DNA from: CAVUAT01 sp963848045
GTDB taxonomy: Bacteria > Actinomycetota > Thermoleophilia > Solirubrobacterales > 70-9
Reading direction: 5' to 3'
DNA: 64,000 nt
NCBI GenBank assembly: GCA_963848045.1
Contig: CAWKCC010000004.1
Coordinates: 248,001 to 312,000 of the forward strand
Shown piece after piece: positions 56,590 to 64,000 of the stretch; position 1 is the first letter of the stretch, and each line of letters begins with the position of its first letter. The notes under the pieces were generated by a model that saw only the letters and a program-made list of their open reading frames with translations, did no database searches and was not told the DNA's origin. Position numbers and translations under genes: made by a program.

Positions 56590-59013
56590 CTAGCGGCTGA
56601 CCCACCAGCCGCTCCCGTCGGCCTCGATCGCGACCTCGCCGTCGCGGTCGGTGCGTGCGGTGGCGACGTCGGCCCGCCGCAGCTCGTCGAGGGTCTCCGG
56701 GGTTGGGTGCCCGTAGCCGTTTTCGCCCACCGAGACCACCCCAAGATCCGGGACGGAGGTCTCGAGCAGGCGGGCGAGGCCCGCGTCCTCGCTGCCGTGG
56801 TGCGCGACCTTGAGCACGTCGACGGGGCCGGGCTCGACCGGTACGGCCTCCGCCTCGGCATCGCCGGTCAGCAGCATGGAGAAGTGGCGCCACTCGGCGA
56901 GCATGACCGCGGAGCGCCGGTTCGGATCCTCGGCGCTGCCCCCGAGCAGCTCGCGCGGGGGCCAGAGGACCGTGAGACGCAGTCCGCCCGAGCGCAGCTC
57001 GGCGGCCTCCGCCAGCCGCACGAGCTCGGCTCCCGCGGCAGCCGCCAGGCGCTCGGGGCCGGGCGACGGCGCGGCCAGGCCGACCCGCGCCACGGGGATC
57101 GCGGCCAGCAACTCGGCGAGCCCGCCGGCGTGGTCGGACTGATCGTGGGTGATGGCGATCGCGGCCAGGCGCTCGACGCCCAGCTCGCGCAGGCGCCCCG
57201 CCACGCCCGCGCCGGGCGGCCCGGCGTCGACCAGGACGGCGTCCCCGCTGGGCGGGTCGAGCAGGATCGCGTCGCCCTGCCCCACGTCCAGCACCCGCAC
57301 CTGCAGATGCTCGCCGGCGGGCGAGGCGCCGGGCTCGGGCCGAGCGAGCAGCCAGGGAGCCAGCAGCGCCGCGAGGGCGGCGAGCGCCGCCGCCGCACGC
57401 CACCCGCCCAGCTTCCCCTTGTTTGGGAGGCTCGCGGGGCCCAGGCCCTGCCGGCGCTCCGCCATGCGCAGGCCCGACTCGACGAGCAGCGCCAGCGCGA
57501 CGCAGGAGCCGGCCAGCTCCACCGGCGTCGCCAGCCGAACCTGGGCGAGCGCCCAGCGGGGAGAGCCCAGCCAGTCGGCGACCTGCGCGATGTAGGCGAG
57601 GCAGAGCGAGTCGAGCCAGTTGAGCGGCTCGACGGGCAGGGCCGGGATCTGCCCGGCGATCGCGGTCAGCATCCCGAGCCACATCGCGGGCGCCACCGCG
57701 GGCAGCGCCAGGATGTTGGCCGGCACCGCGGCCGGTGAGAACGCTTCGAAGTGGTGGACCATCAGCGGCGCCGTCGCCACGGTCGCGGCCACCGTCATCG
57801 CCACGCCCTCTGCCAGGGCCCTGCGGGCCGAGCCTCGCGCCGCGTCGCCCGACAGCAGCGAGGCCAGCCGAGCCGTCCAGAGGAAGATCCCGATCACCGC
57901 GGCGAAGCTGAGCTGCCATCCGACCTCCTCGGAGGCGCGTGGGTTGAGCGCGAGAGTGAGGACCGCGGCCAGCAACAGCGCGTACCAGCGCGAGCGGGGA
58001 CGATCGGCCAGCGCGGCGACGATCCCGGCGGCACCCATCACGCCGGCCCGCTGGATCGATGGACCGGCGCCCGTCACCGGCACGTACAGGGCGATCAGGG
58101 CCAACAGCACCAGCAGCCGGGCGCGGAGCGTCAACCCGAGAACCGCAAGCAGGGGCCAGGCCAGCAGACAGAGCAGGACCACGTTCTGGCCGCTGACCGC
58201 GAGCAGGTGCGCGAGGCCCGAGCGCCGGAAGTCCTCGCGCGTCGCGGCGTCGATCGCATCGTCCTGGCCCAGCACGAAGCCGCGCGCCAGCGCGGCCTCG
58301 CCCGTAGGCATGCCGCGCCCCAGCGCCTTCTCGGCTCGCGCTCGGACCCGGTCCACCGCCCCGGCCAGGCCGGAGCGGCCCGCGCCGGTCGGCTCGACGC
58401 GATCGGCGTCGAGAGCCAGCGCCATGCCCCGCCTTCTCAGGGCCGGGACCCGCCAGGCCGCAGGCTCCGCCAGCCTTCCTCGCACCCGCACCCCCGCCCC
58501 GGTGCCGAGGCCGTGCAGGTCGGCCGCGCGCAGCAGTACGCGCCCGGCGTCCGTGGCCAGCTCGGCGGAGAGGCCCTCGGCCTCGTGCCGCGGCGATGAG
58601 GCGAGGTGTCCTCGCAGCTCGAGGCGCGCCCCGGGATCACCGTCGAGGGCCGAGCGGCTTATCGCCTCGAGCCGGAGGCCGCCGATGCCGAGCCCCGCTG
58701 CCAGCGCCGCCAGGGCCACGCAGCCCAGCCACACGGAGAGCGCGCCGCCCAGGAGCCTCCGGGCTCGCGGCGGGGCGGCGCCCGATACGGCCCGAGGGCG
58801 GACGAGCGCGAGGGCGATCGCCGCCGCCGCGGCGACGCCCAGCGCGGATTTCGCGGTGGCCGCGGAGTAGCCCGCCTCGCCGCTCAGCGCCGTTGACAGG
58901 GGCGCCAGCGCCAGCCCCGCAGAGAGGCCGCCGAGCGCCGCGTAACGCCAGGCGTGGCTCGGCGCAGGTCCCGACCGCCGTCGGTCCTCGCGGGAGCTCC
59001 TGGCGGCCCTCAG
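56590..59013 (-). CDS. comEC: Competence channel protein ComEC/Rec2, probable CTG start
   Basis: 807 residues if read from the CTG at 59013-59011, which overlaps the comEA stop as CTGA. The first canonical codon is a GTG at 58734 that would delete 93 residues with two predicted helices (YAALGGLSAGLALAPLSTAL, TAKSALGVAAAAAIALALVR); the longer form matches the usual 750-800 residue length. Order: N-terminal helices, an OB-like DUF4131 region, the competence domain (FRRSGLAHLLAVSGQNVVLL, AGPSIQRAGVMGAAGIVAAL), and a C-terminal metallo-beta-lactamase domain with LDVGQGDAILL, THDQSDHAGGL, LLTGDAEAEA and KVAHHGS. It moves single-stranded DNA across the membrane. Confidence 0.9.
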   Translation of the reverse strand: MRAARSSREDRRRSGPAPSHAWRYAALGGLSAGLALAPLSTALSGEAGYSAATAKSALGVAAAAAIALALVRPRAVSGAAPPRARRLLGGALSVWLGCVALAALAAGLGIGGLRLEAISRSALDGDPGARLELRGHLASSPRHEAEGLSAELATDAGRVLLRAADLHGLGTGAGVRVRGRLAEPAAWRVPALRRRGMALALDADRVEPTGAGRSGLAGAVDRVRARAEKALGRGMPTGEAALARGFVLGQDDAIDAATREDFRRSGLAHLLAVSGQNVVLLCLLAWPLLAVLGLTLRARLLVLLALIALYVPVTGAGPSIQRAGVMGAAGIVAALADRPRSRWYALLLAAVLTLALNPRASEEVGWQLSFAAVIGIFLWTARLASLLSGDAARGSARRALAEGVAMTVAATVATAPLMVHHFEAFSPAAVPANILALPAVAPAMWLGMLTAIAGQIPALPVEPLNWLDSLCLAYIAQVADWLGSPRWALAQVRLATPVELAGSCVALALLVESGLRMAERRQGLGPASLPNKGKLGGWRAAAALAALAALLAPWLLARPEPGASPAGEHLQVRVLDVGQGDAILLDPPSGDAVLVDAGPPGAGVAGRLRELGVERLAAIAITHDQSDHAGGLAELLAAIPVARVGLAAPSPGPERLAAAAGAELVRLAEAAELRSGGLRLTVLWPPRELLGGSAEDPNRRSAVMLAEWRHFSMLLTGDAEAEAVPVEPGPVDVLKVAHHGSEDAGLARLLETSVPDLGVVSVGENGYGHPTPETLDELRRADVATARTDRDGEVAIEADGSGWWVSR

Positions 59014-59573
59014 GGCTGCAGTCCCGACCGCAGCGCCTCCATCGTTGCGGGCCCGATGCCGCTGATCTCGTCGAGCTGGTCGATCGAGGAGAGCCCTCCC
59101 TGCTGGTCGCGGTACTCGATGATCTCGCCCGCGGTGACGGGGCCGATCCCCTGGATCTCCTCAAGCTGCTCCGCGGTGGCGCTGCCCAGCGATACCGGCC
59201 CCTCGGCGCTCGCCGGGCCGCCCGCACCGCGGGCCGGCACCACCACCTGCTGCCCGTCGCTGAGACGCGCCGCCAGGTTGATCCCGCCCTCGACGCCGCC
59301 CGCCGCCACGCCCCCCGCCCGCTCCACCGCGTCTGCGACCCGGGAGCCGACCGGCAGCCGGTAGACGCCGGGGCGACGCACGGCGCCGGCGACGTGGACG
59401 ACGACGTCACGCCCGCTGTCGGCGCCCGCCTCGAACGAGTCGGCCACGAAGCGCGCCGCATCCCGATCGGCGGCGGGCCGCTCGGAGGAGCGGATCCAGC
59501 GTGCCCCGAGCAGAAGCACGGCCATCGCGATCGCGGCGTAGACGAGAAGCTGCGAGCGGCTCAACTCGGACAT
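59010..59573 (-). CDS. comEA: Competence DNA-binding protein ComEA
   Basis: 187 residues from the ATG at 59573; a long GC-rich upstream extension was rejected. One membrane helix (LLVYAAIAMAVLLLGARWI, about 8-26), an SLBB domain (VVVHVAGAVRRPGVYRLPVG, about 58-110), and a C-terminal helix-hairpin-helix pair (LEEIQGIGPVTAGEIIEYRD, QLDEISGIGPATMEALRSGL) that binds double-stranded DNA. It hands DNA to ComEC, whose start codon overlaps its stop. The presence of comEA and comEC suggests uptake ability, but the rest of the machinery is not in view. Confidence 0.95.
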   Translation of the reverse strand: MSELSRSQLLVYAAIAMAVLLLGARWIRSSERPAADRDAARFVADSFEAGADSGRDVVVHVAGAVRRPGVYRLPVGSRVADAVERAGGVAAGGVEGGINLAARLSDGQQVVVPARGAGGPASAEGPVSLGSATAEQLEEIQGIGPVTAGEIIEYRDQQGGLSSIDQLDEISGIGPATMEALRSGLQP

Positions 59574-59659
59574 GTGGGCCAGACTTGCCGGGGCGCCGTC
59601 ACAGGTGGCGCGCGGAGTGCGCCCAATTCGCAACCGGAGGCGGCGCCGCGCCCGTGACG

Positions 59660-59935
59660 CTAGAGAATCCGGAACCCGGTGATGCCCTCGGGCGGCTCCT
59701 CTGAGATCTCCAGTCGCTCGACCTCGGCGCGGCCGGGGCCGGCGCGCAAGAGCTCGATCAGAGCCTCGACCGCCGCCGCCTCTCCCTCGAGCATGGCCTC
59801 GACGGAGCCGTCCTCGCGGTTGCGCACCCAACCGGCGACCCCGAGCTGCTCAGCGCGCCGCCGGGTCGAGTCCCGGAAGAACACGCCCTGGACGCGGCCT
59901 TGGGCTCGGATCGACTTTCGGATCGTGGAGCTCAC
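59660..59935 (-). CDS. Acylphosphatase
   Basis: 91 residues from a GTG at 59935, the normal size. Signature: RAQGRVQGVFFRDSTRRRAE (catalytic Arg in FFRDS) and LGVAGWVRNREDGSVEAMLE (catalytic Asn in VRN), then ELLRAGPGRAEVERLEI. It hydrolyses acyl phosphates such as 1,3-bisphosphoglycerate or carbamoyl phosphate. No clear -10 box or Shine-Dalgarno precedes it, and the upstream extension of the open frame is not protein-like. Confidence 0.92.
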   Translation of the reverse strand: MSSTIRKSIRAQGRVQGVFFRDSTRRRAEQLGVAGWVRNREDGSVEAMLEGEAAAVEALIELLRAGPGRAEVERLEISEEPPEGITGFRIL

Positions 59936-59984
59936 CGCGGTGCTCGGGCCATTCGGCGCTGCGTCCGGGCGCCGCCGGCTCTCG

Positions 59985-60380
59985 TCAGTCGTCCTCGTCG
60001 TCGTAGTCCGTGGCCACCGCCGGGCTCGGCGCGAACAGCTCGGAGACGGTGACGGCGGGCGACTGCACCGAGACGCAGCAGAGGTCACGCTCGCCGTCGT
60101 TGGCGATCGAGTGGTCGGTCGCCGGAGGAACAAGCACCAGGTCTCCCTCGCTGACCTCCTGGCGGTCGCCCGCGACCGTCATCGCGCCACTGCCCCTTGC
60201 GACCACGTATACCTGCTCTGACTCCTGATCGGAATGGAGCTCCTGCTCGATGCCCGGCGGCACCTCGACCCAGGTGACGGACATATGCCGGGAGCCGAGC
60301 TCGCCGGCGTCCATGAGGATCCTGGTGCGGAGCTTGTGCCACTCCTCGACAGGAGCCTCCGTGAGCCGCCTGACCAGCAC
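59985..60380 (-). CDS. Cupin-domain protein
   Basis: 131 residues from the GTG at 60380. The single cupin domain holds both motifs: PPGIEQELHSDQESEQVYVV (motif 1, with His and Glu metal ligands) and GDLVLVPPATDHSIANDGER (motif 2, His ligand). The acidic tail ends DYDDEDD. Such small cupins bind a metal or a small ligand; the reaction is unknown. A TAGAAA 7 nt before the start lacks the final T of the local -10 pattern. It lies between leuS and acylphosphatase on the same strand. Confidence 0.85.
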   Translation of the reverse strand: MLVRRLTEAPVEEWHKLRTRILMDAGELGSRHMSVTWVEVPPGIEQELHSDQESEQVYVVARGSGAMTVAGDRQEVSEGDLVLVPPATDHSIANDGERDLCCVSVQSPAVTVSELFAPSPAVATDYDDEDD

Positions 60381-60456
60381 GCTTCGGTTTCTAGCAGACG
60401 CGGAGGGGCTGCGGTGTGAACAGGGCCGGATGTTGGGGGCAGGCGGGAGCCCGCGA

Positions 60457-63003
60457 CTAGCGCACCACCAGGTTGACGAGCCTTCCCGGCACCACGATCT
60501 CCTTGACCAGCTCACCCTGGTCGAGGTGCCGGCGAACGATCTCGCTGCCCTTGGCCAGCGCCAGCAGGTCCTGCTCGGATGCCCCGGAGGGGGCCTCTAC
60601 GCGGTCGCGGAGCTTGCCGTTGACCTGCACCACGAGCGGGAAAGTGTCGTGCTCGAGCAGCGCCGGGTCGGCCTCGGGCCAGGGCTGCTCCCAGACCCGC
60701 TCGCCCTCCAGGCGCTCGTAGATCTCGCTGCCCAGGTGCGGGGCGAACGGGAACAGCAATGACGCGGCGGTGGAGGTCGCGAAGCGCACCGCCGCCTCGC
60801 CGGCCTCGTCTCCGTAGAGCCCGTCCTTGAGTCGGTAGATCTCGTTGACCAGCTCCATCACTGCCGCGATCGCGGTGTTGAACTGAAAGCGCGGGTCGAT
60901 GTCGCGGGTGACCTTGTCGATCGCCCAGTGCGCCTTGGCCAGCAGCTCGCGGGCCGGTCCCTCGGCGGCCTTGGTTGCGGCGGAGAGAGCGGAGCGCTCG
61001 GCAACCTCGGTGCCGAGACGCCAGAGGCGGGCGAGGAAGCGGAACACCCCCTCGACTCCCTCGTCGCTCCAGTCGCCCCCCTTGACGGGCGGCCCCATGA
61101 AGCAGATATAGGTGCGGGTCGCGTCGGCGCCGTAGCGCTCGACGAAGTCCCGCGGGCTCACCGTGTTGCCCTTCGACTTCGACATCTTCGCGCCGTCGCG
61201 GGTGATCATCCCCTGCGCGAACAGGTTCTCGAAGGGCTCCTGGACGCCGAGCAGCCCCATGTCCGCGAGCGCCTTGGTGAAGAAGCGCGCGTACATCAGA
61301 TGGAGGATCGCGTGCTCCACTCCGCCGATGTACTGGTCGACGGGCATCCAGTGGTCGGCCACCTCGCGGGCCCAGGGAGCGCTCTCGTTGCGCGGGTCGA
61401 GGTAGCGCAGGAAATACCAGCTCGAGTCGACGAAGGTGTCCATGGTGTCGGTCTCTCGACGGGCCGGGCCGCCGCAGCGCGGGCACTCGGTGTTGACCCA
61501 GTCCTCGGCCGCGGCCAGCGGGCTCTTGCCCTTGGGCGCGTAGTCCTCGATCTCGGGCAGCAGCACCGGGAGCTGGTTCTCGGGCACGGGCACCATCCCG
61601 CACTCGTCGCAGTAGACGAAGGGGATCGGCGCGCCCCAGTAGCGCTGCCGGCTGACCAACCAGTCGCGCAGCCGGTAGTTGACCGCGGGCCTGCCCTTCT
61701 CCTGCTCCTGCAGCCAGGCCGTGATCCGCTGGATCGCCTCGGGCGGGGTGAGCCCGTCGAACTGACCCGAGTTGATGAGGCGCTCGTCCTCGGTCTGCTC
61801 GACGAACGCCACCTCGGCCAGATCCCCCTCCTCCGGGTCATCGCCCGCCGGCGCGATCACGCGGCGGATCGGCAGGTCGAACGCCCTGGCGAAGTCGAAG
61901 TCGCGCTGGTCGTGCGCGGGCACCGCCATCACGGCCCCGGTCCCGTACTCCATCAATACGTAGTCGGCGACGAACATCGGGATGCGCTCGCCGTTGACCG
62001 GGTTTATGACCTCGCGGCCCAGCAGCGGGACCCCGGTCTTGGCGCGCTCCACGTCGCCGCGATCCTCGCTCGAGGCGCGCGCCGCCTCGTTGACATAGTC
62101 GCGCACAGCCTGCTCGTTCTCCGTGCCGGCGGCGAGGCCCTCGACGGCGGGGTGCTCGGGGGCGAGCACGAAGAAGGTGGCCCCGAACAGGGTGTCGGGG
62201 CGGGTCGTGAACACCGTGAAGTCCTCGTCGATCGCCTCGCAGCCGAACACGACCTCGGCGCCCTCGGAGCGCCCGATCCAGTTGCGCTGCATGGTGACCA
62301 CGTTCTCGGGCCAGGAGTCCAGCAGGTCGAAGTCGGCCAGCAGGCGCTCGGCGTAATCGGTGATCTTGAAGAACCACTGCTCGAGCTTTCGCTGCTCGAC
62401 CAGCGATCCGCAGCGCTCGCAGCGTCCGTCGATGACCTGCTCGTTGGCGAGCACGGTCGCGTCCACCGGGCACCACTGCACCGGGGCCTCGGTCCGGTAC
62501 GCGAGGCCCGCCTCGTAGAGCTTCAGGAAGATCCACTGGGTCCAGCGGTAATAGGAGGGATCGTGGGTGCCGACCTCGCGGGTCCAGTCGAGCGAGATGC
62601 CCCACTGCTTGAACTGCGCGCGGAAGGACTCGATCGAGCGCTCGGTGGCGATCCGGGGGTGCTCGCCCGTCTGGATCGCGTTGTTCTCGGCGGGAAGCCC
62701 GAAGGCGTCGTAGCCCATCGGGTGGATCACGCTGAAGCCGCGGCGGCGGCGAAAGTGCGCGATCGCGTCCCCGACCGAATAGCACTTGAGGTGGCCGACG
62801 TGAGGCTCCCCCGAGGGGTAGGGGAGCATCTCGAGAACGTAGGCCTTGGGCTTCGAGGCGTCGTAACCCGGCGCGCCCGGGTTGGCCACCACCCAGGTGC
62901 CCTCGGACTCCCAGACCTGCTGCCAGCGCCGCTCGATCTCGTGCGGCTGGTAGCGCTCGGCTTCGGAGGCCTCGGCGCCGCCGGTGGTCTCGGTCGATGC
63001 CAT
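60457..63003 (-). CDS. leuS: Leucyl-tRNA synthetase
   Basis: 848 residues. Class I synthetase charging tRNA-Leu. The HIGH-type motif is PYPSGEPHVGHLKCYSVGD (near 65-83). The editing domain (CP1) contains TTRPDTLFGATFFVLAPEHP and MAVPAHDQRDFDFARAF. The zinc-ribbon-like Cys pairs are CPVD/CERCG and CDECG/CPRCGG, and KMSKSKGNTV lies near 607. A C-terminal anticodon and tRNA-binding part closes the protein. Normal bacterial length. The promoter has TAGACT 6 nt from the ATG, so no leader such as a T-box can precede it. Confidence 0.98.
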   Translation of the reverse strand: MASTETTGGAEASEAERYQPHEIERRWQQVWESEGTWVVANPGAPGYDASKPKAYVLEMLPYPSGEPHVGHLKCYSVGDAIAHFRRRRGFSVIHPMGYDAFGLPAENNAIQTGEHPRIATERSIESFRAQFKQWGISLDWTREVGTHDPSYYRWTQWIFLKLYEAGLAYRTEAPVQWCPVDATVLANEQVIDGRCERCGSLVEQRKLEQWFFKITDYAERLLADFDLLDSWPENVVTMQRNWIGRSEGAEVVFGCEAIDEDFTVFTTRPDTLFGATFFVLAPEHPAVEGLAAGTENEQAVRDYVNEAARASSEDRGDVERAKTGVPLLGREVINPVNGERIPMFVADYVLMEYGTGAVMAVPAHDQRDFDFARAFDLPIRRVIAPAGDDPEEGDLAEVAFVEQTEDERLINSGQFDGLTPPEAIQRITAWLQEQEKGRPAVNYRLRDWLVSRQRYWGAPIPFVYCDECGMVPVPENQLPVLLPEIEDYAPKGKSPLAAAEDWVNTECPRCGGPARRETDTMDTFVDSSWYFLRYLDPRNESAPWAREVADHWMPVDQYIGGVEHAILHLMYARFFTKALADMGLLGVQEPFENLFAQGMITRDGAKMSKSKGNTVSPRDFVERYGADATRTYICFMGPPVKGGDWSDEGVEGVFRFLARLWRLGTEVAERSALSAATKAAEGPARELLAKAHWAIDKVTRDIDPRFQFNTAIAAVMELVNEIYRLKDGLYGDEAGEAAVRFATSTAASLLFPFAPHLGSEIYERLEGERVWEQPWPEADPALLEHDTFPLVVQVNGKLRDRVEAPSGASEQDLLALAKGSEIVRRHLDQGELVKEIVVPGRLVNLVVR

Positions 63004-63009
63004 GGCGCC

Positions 63010-63015
63010 AGTCTA
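63010..63015 (-). promoter_or_regulatory. -10 box TAGACT for leuS (leaderless)
   Basis: TAGACT is followed by 6 nt and the ATG at 63003. Confidence 0.65.
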
Positions 63016-63027
63016 GGAGCGGGGTGC

Positions 63028-63099
63028 TCCCGCACCTACCGCGGCGCGCTGACCGAGAAGGAGTTCGCGGCGGAGAAAGAGAGGCTGCTGGGCGGCTGA
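63028..63099 (+). pseudogene. Remnant of a SHOCT domain
   Basis: The plus-strand reading S-R-T-Y-R-G-A-LTEKEFAAEKERLLGG-stop closely matches the end of SHOCT domains (short C-terminal helical hairpins with L(T/S)xEEFxxxKxxLL). No start codon or N-terminal domain belongs to it, because the region just upstream is the leuS promoter. It looks like the leftover 3' end of a deleted gene. Confidence 0.4.
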
Positions 63100-63124
63100 G
63101 TGGGCGGCCGGCGGCCGTTTCGGC

Positions 63125-64000
63125 TCAGCCGGCCGCGGCGAGGTCCGCCGATGCCGCGCGCAGGTGGAACTCGACCATCTCGACCAGGTCGGCCACGTCC
63201 AGGGCCTCGTCGGCGCCGTGCATACCGTTCAGGTACCGGACGGGCTCGGTAGAGAAGACCGGTGCGAATCCGTAGGCAACCGTCCCGTGTGCCTTGCGGA
63301 CCCAATGGGAGTCGGTGAACCCCGGCGTCACCAGCGGCAGCAGCTCGGCGCCGGGCAGCCGCGAGTCCAGGTACTCTTGGCAGAGGCGATAGAGCGGTGT
63401 GTCGATCGCCGACTCGGTGCTCCCCTCCAGCGGCTCCAGCAGCTCGAGCTCGTAACCGAAGCCGTCACCGAGCGCGGCATCGACGTGCTCGCGCACGTCC
63501 GCCTCGGTCTGGCCGGGAAGCGCCCTGCAGTCGCAGATCACGTCGGCATAGGGCGGGATCACGTTGGCGGGCTCATGGGTCTGTAGGCCCGTCGGCGTCA
63601 CCGTCATTCGCGATGCGACCGGCAACATCTCCGCCAGCACGGGGTGCAGCCGGCCGGCCCATGCCGCCGCCTCGTCGATGTTGTCCTGCGGTGCATCGAG
63701 CACGCCGAGCGCGCGCTCCAGCGTGGGCACCGTCACCGGCGCGGGGCGATACGCATACAGGCGCTCGACGGCCGAGGCCGCCTGGCGCACCGCGTTCGTC
63801 GCATCGGGCGGCACCGAGGCGTGAGCCGCCCGCCCGAAGACCCGGACCCGAAGCGAGGTCAGGGTCTTCTCGCCGACCGAGATCAGCACGACCTGCCGGC
63901 CGTCGGCCAGCTCCAGCAGCAGGCCGCCCCCCTCGTTGAGCGCGTAGTCGCAGCGCAGGTCGGGGCGCTCGCGGACCAGCCACGACATGCCGACGCCGGA
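63125..64000 (-). CDS. M20-family metallopeptidase, 5' end beyond window
   Basis: About 291 residues are visible; the gene enters from the right edge, so its N-terminus and first metal ligands are missing. Seen are WLVRERPDLRCDYALNEGGG (with a metal-ligand region), the dimerisation-domain block LTSLRVRVFGRAAHASVPPD, and CDCRALPGQTEADVREHVDA. Near the end is PLVTPGFTDSHWVRKAHGTV, followed by LNGMHGADEALDVADLVEMV with the C-terminal ligand His. These fit the M20/M25/M40 carboxypeptidase or acylase group; the substrate is unknown. It is co-directional with leuS, 120 bp upstream. Confidence 0.88.
   Translation of the reverse strand, partial: SGVGMSWLVRERPDLRCDYALNEGGGLLLELADGRQVVLISVGEKTLTSLRVRVFGRAAHASVPPDATNAVRQAASAVERLYAYRPAPVTVPTLERALGVLDAPQDNIDEAAAWAGRLHPVLAEMLPVASRMTVTPTGLQTHEPANVIPPYADVICDCRALPGQTEADVREHVDAALGDGFGYELELLEPLEGSTESAIDTPLYRLCQEYLDSRLPGAELLPLVTPGFTDSHWVRKAHGTVAYGFAPVFSTEPVRYLNGMHGADEALDVADLVEMVEFHLRAASADLAAAG

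Noticed and set aside
60928..63099. 723-codon plus-strand open frame opposite leuS
   Set aside because: Stop-free antisense reading is common in very GC-rich genes; only its last 23 codons outside leuS look protein-like and are listed as a SHOCT remnant.

Overview
The window is very GC-rich (roughly 70 % by eye, not computed), densely coded DNA from a bacterial chromosome, almost certainly a high-GC actinobacterium. The closest match in gene content and style is the class Thermoleophilia (Solirubrobacter/Conexibacter/Gaiella-type organisms), but that is inference. Support comes from the actinobacterial phosphofructokinase type, paired HadA/HadB-like dehydratases, exported collagen-repeat and YHYH proteins, an AbiEi-DUF559 fusion, and the habit of placing a TANNNT -10 box 6-10 nt before the start codon (leaderless transcription). 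I saw no rRNA, tRNA, CRISPR array, insertion sequence or phage gene.

Layout. 1-6.4 kb is accessory cell-envelope territory: a truncated hexapeptide acyltransferase, membrane proteins, a penicillin-binding-like serine hydrolase, a secreted collagen-like protein with a 243-bp tandem repeat, and a lipoprotein. 6.4-22.6 kb holds DNA repair and core genes (uvrB, a coiled-coil protein, uvrA, coaE, rpsA, polA) mixed with a YHYH protein, an S1 protease, a lytic transglycosylase, a MOSC protein, a geranylgeranyl-reductase-like flavoprotein and an AbiEi-DUF559 protein. 22.8-27 kb on the plus strand carries malic enzyme, a TIGR01777 epimerase and a probable quinone-detoxification pair (mhqO-like and mhqD-like) behind a perfect 18-bp palindrome.

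27-64 kb is nearly all minus strand. It contains pfkA, ridA, ilvA, all seven trp functions (with an HtrA-like protease between trpC and trpF) and hisIE. Upstream of these lies an old Gram-positive housekeeping order: comEA-comEC-[insert]-holA-rpsT-murJ-lepA-hadAB-hrcA-dnaJ-prmA-murI-yqeY-phoH-ybeY-era. An accessory insert at about 53.35-56.5 kb (ABC exporter, ABM-domain protein, decayed DNA) separates comEC from holA. leuS, a cupin, an acylphosphatase and a truncated M20 peptidase end the window.

How it works together: the his-trp-ilvA-ridA string makes tryptophan and starts isoleucine synthesis, and RidA removes the toxic enamine/imine products of IlvA. UvrA and UvrB serve excision repair, and ComEA/ComEC form a DNA-uptake channel. 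Two recurring expression signals stand out. The first is leaderless -10 boxes in front of about 20 genes. The second is NTGA stop/start overlaps inside operons, including two CTGA junctions that imply CTG start codons for comEC and for a DUF1232 membrane protein.
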